Source: Epiperipatus broadwayi (lineage: Eukaryota > Onychophora > Udeonychophora > Euonychophora > Peripatidae). Taken from it: 64,000 nucleotides of DNA. The stretch lies in assembly GCA_028023455.1 (NCBI GenBank), contig JAQFVV010000232.1, positions 992,001 through 1,056,000 of the forward strand, written 5' to 3'. Shown piece by piece: positions 56,708 through 64,000 of the stretch; the stretch's first letter is position 1; the number at the start of each line of letters is the position of its first letter. The translations under genes and the position numbers were made by a program. The notes under the pieces are model-generated. The model was given only the letters and a program-made list of their open reading frames with translations, did not search any database and had not been told where the DNA came from.

Positions 56708-58526
56708 GGTAATAGTATGAATACTGAACCCTACTGTCTGATGGCGCTCTTTTTCGCCCAATTCACATCAATATACCGATTCACGGGCAGTCTGTTTACA
56801 TAATATTACGGTAAAGGTTTTTTTGTGTGGTTTTTGTTGTTTTTTTCGTCGGCATTTCCCATAAAATAATTTATTGAATCAAAAGGAAACGAAACTTTGG
56901 ACAAGTTATGAACCAAAACAAGTAAAAAAAAAAACGACCAAAATTTTTTTTATTCCACCTAGATTTTTCTTGTTTTTAATAAACAAATACTTTGTTTTTT
57001 AGATAGTCTAGGGATGTTGGTTTATTTGTAAATTAATGATTAACTGTCCATAAGTTTCTTTACATAATTTTACAGTAAACCAAATTTTTTTTTCACATGG
57101 GTTTTTTTTGGTTGTTTTTTTAAGAAACAAACACTTTGTTTTTAGATGGTGTAGGGGTGTTGGTTTGCTTTTAAATTAACACTCCGTTGGTTTTGTTTAC
57201 ACAAAAATACAGTGACAAACACTTGTTTTTAGGTGGTTTGCTTTTAACTTATCTTTTTTTTTTTGTTGATGTTTTGATTTGCTGAAAGACTTGAACAATT
57301 TGGTAGTTTTGAATAAACCAGCACTTGGTTTTTTAGAGGGTGGAGGGAGATGGGTTGTTTTCATTTTGAATTGTCTTTTTTTTTGTTAATTTATTACAAG
57401 GCTTTTTTTTTTGTTTCAAATCTTTATGTTACAGAAAGCTTTATATGATAGTGAAAAGTTCTTCCTTAATTTTTTGGGCCTTTAATTTTAAAAAAGACAA
57501 ACTTTTTTTTTTTAAGAACACTTTTTTAAGCCAGGTGGGTGGCGGGAAGGTTTGTTTTCATTTGTAATTATCGACTTCTTTTTGGATTTTCTTTTTGAAT
57601 ATTTTATTATGTTTCCGCACAGTTCTTTATTATTATTTTTTTTTTGGTGGGGCCTTTTGAATAAATTCTTAAACACTTTTTTTTTTGGTATAATAAAATA
57701 TTACCTACTTTAACTGTTAATGAAACTTATTAAATATTACCTACCTACTTTATAATCATGTGAACAACAAAAACAAGTTTTTCATAAAATAATTTATTGA
57801 ATCAAAAAGAAACAAAACTTTGGACAAGTTATGAACCAAAACAAGTAAAAAAAATCACCATATTTGGGGGAATAAAAAGCAGCAGCCAAAAGTAACGTGC
57901 AAAGCTGTAAGAAATGGGATTTTGGAGCCTTCAAACCAACTTCTCTTACGCAGACCTACATAGGTACGCGTGCAGGAGTTTCTCTTTCTGGGAAAACTTG
58001 TGCATCCACTTGTGTGGTCGTCTGGCAATTTGGTCAGCTTCGACCAATTTGGACAACTTGCAGATGACATTTGACAGTTCTCGCATGAATTCTCACGTAA
58101 AGTGGCATTTGCGTGTGAAATGGGAAAAAACTGCTGAAAAGAACCTCAAGTTGTGTGCAGTTCAAAAGTGTAGGGAAGCGTTTGTGATGAGATGACAATT
58201 AATATGGAATACTAATTCCGCTCCTTTTTCTAAAAAATTTCCGACAATGAATTTTTGCAGTTTTATCTCTTTCAAATACGGCCACCATAAAATCTGACCG
58301 TAGCGAGAGTTCAAGCGCGCTCACTTGACGAATACTATCACAACGCAATGGGCATAGTATTTCATTACATAATCATAAAATACATCGCCCTCAGGTGGCC
58401 TGTTACGGCTACAAAATCACCTTTTGTACTGCCAGCCGTAAGTTAAGGCCACTAAAACGGTATATTGAAGTTCATTTTGTGAAAAAGCGCCATCAGACAG
58501 TAGGGTTCAGTTTTTATACTATTATC
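56708..58526 (-). mobile_element. Merlin-type element D (1819 bp), 8-bp TSD
   Basis: It starts GGTAATAGTATGAATACTGA and ends in the inverse, with inverted repeats of at least 42 bases that include CTGATGGCGCT. The flanks AAAATAAT (56700-56707) and AAAATAAC (58527-58534) match at 7 of 8; the 5' LTR shows the empty site AAAATAAC. An 8-bp duplication is typical of Merlin. The minus strand at 57855-58070 holds a transposase N-terminal fragment. The middle (56820-57780) is made of repeated T-rich/ACTTTGTTTTT modules. The DDE domain is absent. Confidence 0.88.
57855..58070 (-). pseudogene. Merlin transposase N-terminal fragment
   Basis: The minus frame includes SASCPNWSKLTKLPDDHTSG and GLRKRSWFEGSKIPFLTALH. 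The WFEGSKIPF part matches WFEGSRIHF of the transposase at 11428-12240, the segment after the Cys-rich region in Merlin enzymes. The N-terminal side is frameshifted and the catalytic domain is missing. Confidence 0.55.
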
Positions 58527-59641
58527 AAAATAACTTGAGAGAAAGGGAGAAAACTATTTTTGTGTGTATTTAAAAAACAAAGGAGATAAAAGACAATTCT
58601 ACAAAGATTGAGTTGAACTAATAGGTGACGCGTAGAAAAAAAGTTCAAGAATATAAAAGGAAAAATGCATCATAAGAGGACAAACAAAAAGTGAAGAAGA
58701 AACCTAAAAGCTGTGCTTAGATCAATCGGGAAAGAAAGAAAACCTTGCACAAAGTTATGAGAGCATGCTGAAGGACTCATCAGTATGCCAGCTTATCTAA
58801 AATGTACAAATAGAAATCATTTGCTGGTGGTGTTTCTACCTGATGTCACATAGGACCCCGAGCAAAGTCATCTACAAAATTTAGAACCACTGCTGGTGGT
58901 GTTTCTACCTGATGTCACATAGGACCCCAAGCAAAGTCATCTACAGAATTTAGAACCACAAATTTTGCTACTCCAGTAACATCATGGATCCCCTCATTCA
59001 AAATAAATCCATGCATAGTAGAACTTATGTGCTTTGTTAACAATAACTTACCTGTAAGAATATTAAAGTGATCACTATTTGTCTTAAACTATGTTTTTTT
59101 CTTTCTCACTTGAACTATAACTGTCATATTAAGAGTTTGCTTAAATTAAATGGAAATCTTAGAAGTGGTTTCACCCTATTTAATCTTTCTTGTTATTATC
59201 ATTATTAAATTTGTTATTCTAACCTTTTAGTATAGATTAATAAAATAATATAACATACGTTGGTGTTAATTATTACAAATATTGTTTATTGAAATTCTTT
59301 AAAAAATCCGCCATGATTGCCGGCCAATAAATAAACTGATTCTGTACCAGAAATACAGTCCTCCGTGTATTTTAAATAAGTTGTTTAGTTAAAAAGGGGG
59401 GGGAGGTTCAACTAGTGAACTCTAAATACGAGTTTTGGCACCTTAAATAAAAGCTGGTTTCCTTTTTTTTTGCAGAGTAGGATTGAATTGTTTATGGTAG
59501 GATTAAGTGACCAGGAAAAATAATTGCTGCGGATAAGTTGCTTAAATTGTTCCAGACAGGTGACAATCTAATGCAATTTGGTCGCTGAATATGAGATCAC
59601 AAATCGTATAATAAAATCTTATTTATACCATGAATGTTACA

Positions 59642-62600
59642 ATATATATATATTACAAGAATTAAAATATATAATTTTATTAAGCTTTGTTTATAATGAT
59701 AAAATTATGAAATCAATTTTTATTTTATAAAAATTAAAATTCTAAAAATATTGCCATATCTTGATTAACATTTATTTGAAAATTATTTCAAAACATCCAT
59801 TTTGAAAGCACACTTTCAAATTTACAAATGGAACAGCTCTGCCAAATTATAAGAGGGGGGGGTACCTTTTTGTGTTTTTTAATCATTTTATTTCATGTAA
59901 AATTTCATAATTATTTAATCCTCATTTATGTTTTAAATTAATAAGTGTACATACAGCACAGAACTCATATTATTAATTTTTCGCAATCTTATTGTTCTAC
60001 ATTCCCAATAAAACTTCATTACAAACTGATTCATTTTTCTTAAAGCAAAAAATTATGAAAAATGCATACCAAAACATTTAGTATACATACATAAATAGAA
60101 AATCATAAATATTAAGTCTTAGCTAAAAACAAATTTATACAAAAATTTTTTCACTATCATGGTTTTGTCTGTAAACAAATAGATCTTTCTAAGTGAAAAT
60201 CTTCTAGATACAAAATGTATATTCCATAAATCATTTCAAAAACCACCCACATTTAATATCAGAAACTTTTCATGAGATTGATGGCCTCATATTCAAGAAT
60301 ACTTAACACGAGTTATTTGACTTTTTTAAATTTATGATAAATATAGAATCTAAGGTCATCAATTTCATGAAAACTTCATTTGATATTAAAAGAGTGGTTT
60401 TTGAAATGATTTATGGAAACATGTTTTGTATTTAAAAGATTTTCATTTGATGAAGTGTTTGTTAATAAATGAAACTATTGTGAGAGAATTTTAGTTAGTA
60501 TATTTAATGTCATAATTTTATATATTATTTGTATAGCATTAGGCAGTATTTAATACATATATATGTACTCACATAACATAAAATATAATGAATGTACTGC
60601 AATAAAGTATAAGCAAAAAACAAATATTAAAAAAAGTGATATAAATGTCTTGGGGTGGGGTTAATCTTTTGTTTATCTTTTTTATTGTAAAAGTATAGGA
60701 ATTAATAATTACTGTTATTATTTGTACTTCCAGTAACCTGTCTGCTTTTAAAGTTGTGGACGGTGATTAACTTATAAATACTTTGTGCATTTATTGTTTT
60801 AATACAAGATATGTTTTATATACAGTGTATAATTATGAATTTAAATACATAACGAGAAAGATTGAGAGAAACTTACAAACAAATGCTGTTTGCCCATATT
60901 AATTTAAAATAGCATAAAATAAACATTTTAACAATATAATTTATGTTAAAGAATATATGTAATTTAATTCTATATTGTATTTATATTTTATTTGCTTATG
61001 CTTTCCAATTCAAAAAATTTATAGAATATTATTTGGTTTATTAATGTTAAAGAAATTCCAGTTTTTTATTAGTTACAGGAGAAAAGTCTTAAATAACTTA
61101 ATTTGAATAGTTAACATCTTTTAGGTCCTAGCAGCCTTTTAGTATGAAACCAGATTTGGGTGTTGGAGTACTATGAAGATTTGTGTTGGTGTTCTTTGTA
61201 AGAAAAATAAGTATTTTGTGATACTGATATAATTTGCAATTATTTTTTTCCCAATTTAAATAGCGGCATTAGAAAAGTATTTAAAGATGCTTATATGATT
61301 TTTAAAATATGATGGCAAAATTTGAAGTTCAATTAGTATGTTCTTTGGCTTATTGGATATGGTAATAATGAATTGTGCATGTGACAAATGAGTAGTAATA
61401 GATTTATTAAAATTATATTTTATAGTGAACTTGAGCATAATTTTAGGAAAATACTAAAAAAAATTTTATCTCAAATTCATTACAAAAGTGCAATGTTGAT
61501 TGTTTTCATTGAGAAAGTATTTCTGAAGATAGAATACAATGAAGAATTATAATTATGCTAGTGTTAAATCTTTAACAATAGTTTTTTGATGCAGAAATTA
61601 AAAGAGTATTGGAAGATATTAAACATTAGAAGGATAATATGGAATTTTCACAGATTATTACACATATAATCATGATTGAAACTCATCTTGAATATGTTTT
61701 TCTGCTTCCCCCTGTTATTGGAGTAATAATAGTTATTTATAAATGGCAGCTAATGTAATTTATAGATACATGTAAAACTTTAATGTAAAAAATAAGATGT
61801 ATAGATAGAAGTTTAATTAAATAAATGAATTATATAATATGCTTTGTAATACATAGAAATAATGATACAGCAGTGTTAATCATGGTTCTGACTTTGTCAT
61901 GGCACTATCCATGTTAAATTTACTATTACAATTATTTATTTAAAGATTTTCAATTTTGGGGCTGTATTCACTACTTATTCATGTATAAGTCTCAAAAAGT
62001 ATCCATCATTTTTGAAATCTAGGCATTTATGTGGTATTCGATGTTTATTACAAATATCATTTTTAATAAAATACAATAGCTTTTTTTTTTTTTTGTAGAC
62101 ATAACTTCATCCTCAGATTAATTTGGATCTTTGATTTGAGAAACCAATAGCCTGTAATTATTTATTGAATAATAAATTCAATATATAATTAATAAATTGT
62201 CCAAATTTTATACAACTTACCAAATTAATCATTCTATCCATCCCTACATATTGTTTGTAATATCTTGCAATTTAAATGTTCATTATTTTAATCACAGTAT
62301 ATAACACTTAAGTGTGAAATGAAAATTATATCCTAGGAAATGTAGCTTTTTTTTAGAAGACAATTATTTTTATAATTCTTGTTAATGATCTGCTATTATG
62401 AATAACAAAGGCAATCTTTTTTTGAAGAAGTTTAAATTATCAATTGAAATTATTTGTACTTTAATTCAGTCTAACGTAAAAATAATTTAAATCTTAATAT
62501 TATTGATGTAAAAATTTTGCATATCTAATTTTGATTTAGATTAAAACATCTTGGAAGTTATTTACATAGTTATATTTGTAAAAAAATTTCAAAAATTTGT

Positions 62601-64000
62601 TTGCCAATATAACATTTACATATAAAGTTAGAAATTTTTTTATGTGGAAACAATATTTCAATGTCGCCTTATGATTAAACGTGAATTTGATCAAATGTAT
62701 TTTACAGGACAATTGACTATATGTTTAGTATAATTTTAAATTATGTTCAGTTTATTCAAATGTAAGATTCAGGAATACTCTGAATCGTTTATAATCCATT
62801 CACTTTGTAGCATAACATTAAAAGCATTTGATGAAAATGGATATTTCTCAAAGTGGTTTGGTTCTCTGTAGAAATCAAATGTTAAAAATCCATTGTAAGA
62901 TGGTTTCTTTCAAGCATTGTAATTGATGTCTTTTTAATTGGTTTATATTTTATTCCACCCTTACTTTAAGTTACCACTTATTTTCCAAAATCTAATCCTA
63001 TTAAATGTCTTTTTTATTTTTTTCCATTCATCTATAACAATTTTGAATTGTGATCATATCCAAAATTTCATATGCATCTGTGAATAATTTTGCTTTTAAA
63101 TTGTTAAATATTTCAATTCATCATTAATGACAGTAATCACTTGTAATATTAAATATTCTAACCAAAATTACTTAAGATAATTATATTCCCATCATTGTCT
63201 ATTTATTCATAATGATGATATCAGGCCTCATTTTCCAAGCTTTTTGCTTGCTCTATTTTTCTAGTAGCAATTTCTCCCTTCAACATCAATCAATTTTTTT
63301 TTATCTCGTATCTGTCTTTAAATAATCCATTCTGTTCTCCACATTTTTTTTCTCGTTCTTGTTAATTTTTTATTTCTGATCTTAACTTTAAAACTTATCT
63401 CCCATCCACATCTCAGGCTTCATTTTTTTATAGATATCTTTTAATTATCCTTGTTACTGTTCCATGTAAATCTATAATTTGAATAAAGCAATCTTTTTAG
63501 AGCTAATTTTATTAGTTTACAAAATAATATATTTCTATCAATTATTCCATCTTCCCAAATATTTAAAAGAATTAACCTGCCTACAATTATATGATCAATG
63601 CGTAATTGTTTTTAAATATTTTTATTGCTTTAGTTCTGTTCACATTTATTTTTATCCCAAACTTTCTAAGTTTTATTAATCATAATATACAGAACTCATC
63701 CTTACAATCTGCAAGTACTATCTTAGCAAATCTGAAAAAATTGAACTATTAATGAATACAATTCTATTCTTTCAAAACATTTAATAACTTACCTAAATAT
63801 AATAAACAGCCATTTGTAAACGAGCATAGCCAATTTAAATCCTAAAGAGAAGTTCTCTATAAATGAGTTTTGTAATGTTTATGTGAATTATAAATACATC
63901 TACATATAGATCATGCTTGTCTATTTTTCTGTGTAGTTGATATTTTATAATACTCAATTTTTTTAATAGAAATGTTTTTCTGAAATACTTCACTGTCTTA
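59642..64000. other. AT-rich non-coding stretch
   Basis: No gene, RNA or dispersed repeat is recognised apart from one hairpin at 60197-60442. The last kilobase is rich in pyrimidine tracts on the + strand. Confidence 0.55.
60197..60442. repeat. Hairpin, ~90-bp arms
   Basis: The left arm (60197-60287: AAATCTTCTAGATACAAAAT, CCATAAATCATTTCAAAAAC, CCACCCACATTTAATATCAG) is mirrored by the right arm (60352-60442: ATTTGATATTAAAAGAGTGG, TTTTTGAAATGATTTATGG, GTATTTAAAAGATTTT). The loop is 64 bases. Identity looks about 80-85%, so it is an older inverted repeat. Confidence 0.75.

Larger units (their letters stand above)
56553..59641 (+). mobile_element. 3' LTR, split by Merlin element D
   Basis: It begins TGTACTGTATTT and ends GTTACA. 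Without the insertion and one 8-bp target copy (56708-58534) it is about 1262 bp, close to the 5' LTR's 1332 bp. Differences include a small internal duplication (TGCTGGTGGTGTTTCTACC, about 58820 and 58890) not present in the 5' LTR, and many point changes. The pair of LTRs would permit a rough age estimate. Confidence 0.88.

Noticed and set aside
57914-58195. 93-codon + strand open frame
   Set aside because: Antisense to the Merlin N-terminal fragment on the minus strand, which has family motifs.

Overview
This window is very AT-rich animal DNA, with long A and T runs and nuclear spliceosomal introns. It is clearly metazoan. The only host gene I can identify is the 3' end of a cullin-1 (CUL1) gene on the + strand: two exons (44185-44298 and 49051-49131) separated by a 4752-nt intron. 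The protein ends in the CUL1 C-terminus typical of animals. The mixture of RTE, SGNH-type LINE, Penelope, Merlin, piggyBac and Tigger elements fits an AT-rich invertebrate (arthropod, chelicerate or similar), but I cannot name the species. No bacterial genes, CRISPR arrays or operons are present.

Layout. 1-6.5 kb: the 3' part of an RTE LINE, a block of about 0.8 kb that also ends the palindrome described next, and a decayed LINE whose ORF1 carries an SGNH esterase. 6.57-20.04 kb: a giant palindrome with two arms of about 3.7 kb. Its 2.15-kb centre contains a broken Merlin (IS1016/IS1595-like) transposase. The right arm was later hit by a nearly full-length RTE (10-bp target duplication) and a piggyBac-like element (TTAA). 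The left arm preserves both empty sites. 20.2-23 kb: a Penelope-like element (PLE) in inverted arrangement, ending in a tRNA-headed SINE-like unit. 24.7-29 kb: a third RTE copy broken by three nested insertions. 31-42 kb: more Merlin derivatives, scattered PLE fragments, a Tigger/pogo element with perfect 22-bp termini, a decayed U2 snRNA copy, and a solo LTR with an exact 5-bp target duplication. 44-49.5 kb: the CUL1 3' end. 49.7-52.4 kb: a hammerhead-bearing repeat and a long hairpin. 53.35-59.64 kb: a gag-only LTR retrotransposon whose 3' LTR was hit by a Merlin element. 59.6-64 kb: AT-rich sequence with one hairpin and no gene seen.

The most interesting signals are two. (1) A dispersed non-coding family at 25.6, 34.3 and 49.7 kb carries hammerhead-ribozyme motifs with very short stem III and has 10-13-bp target duplications; it looks like an animal retrozyme or a PLE-mobilised element. 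(2) A set of Merlin-type elements shares a fixed terminal architecture, and a Merlin-type transposase also lies between the giant palindrome arms.

Almost every transposon ORF is frameshifted or interrupted. The host-gene exons are the only intact coding sequence I would defend.
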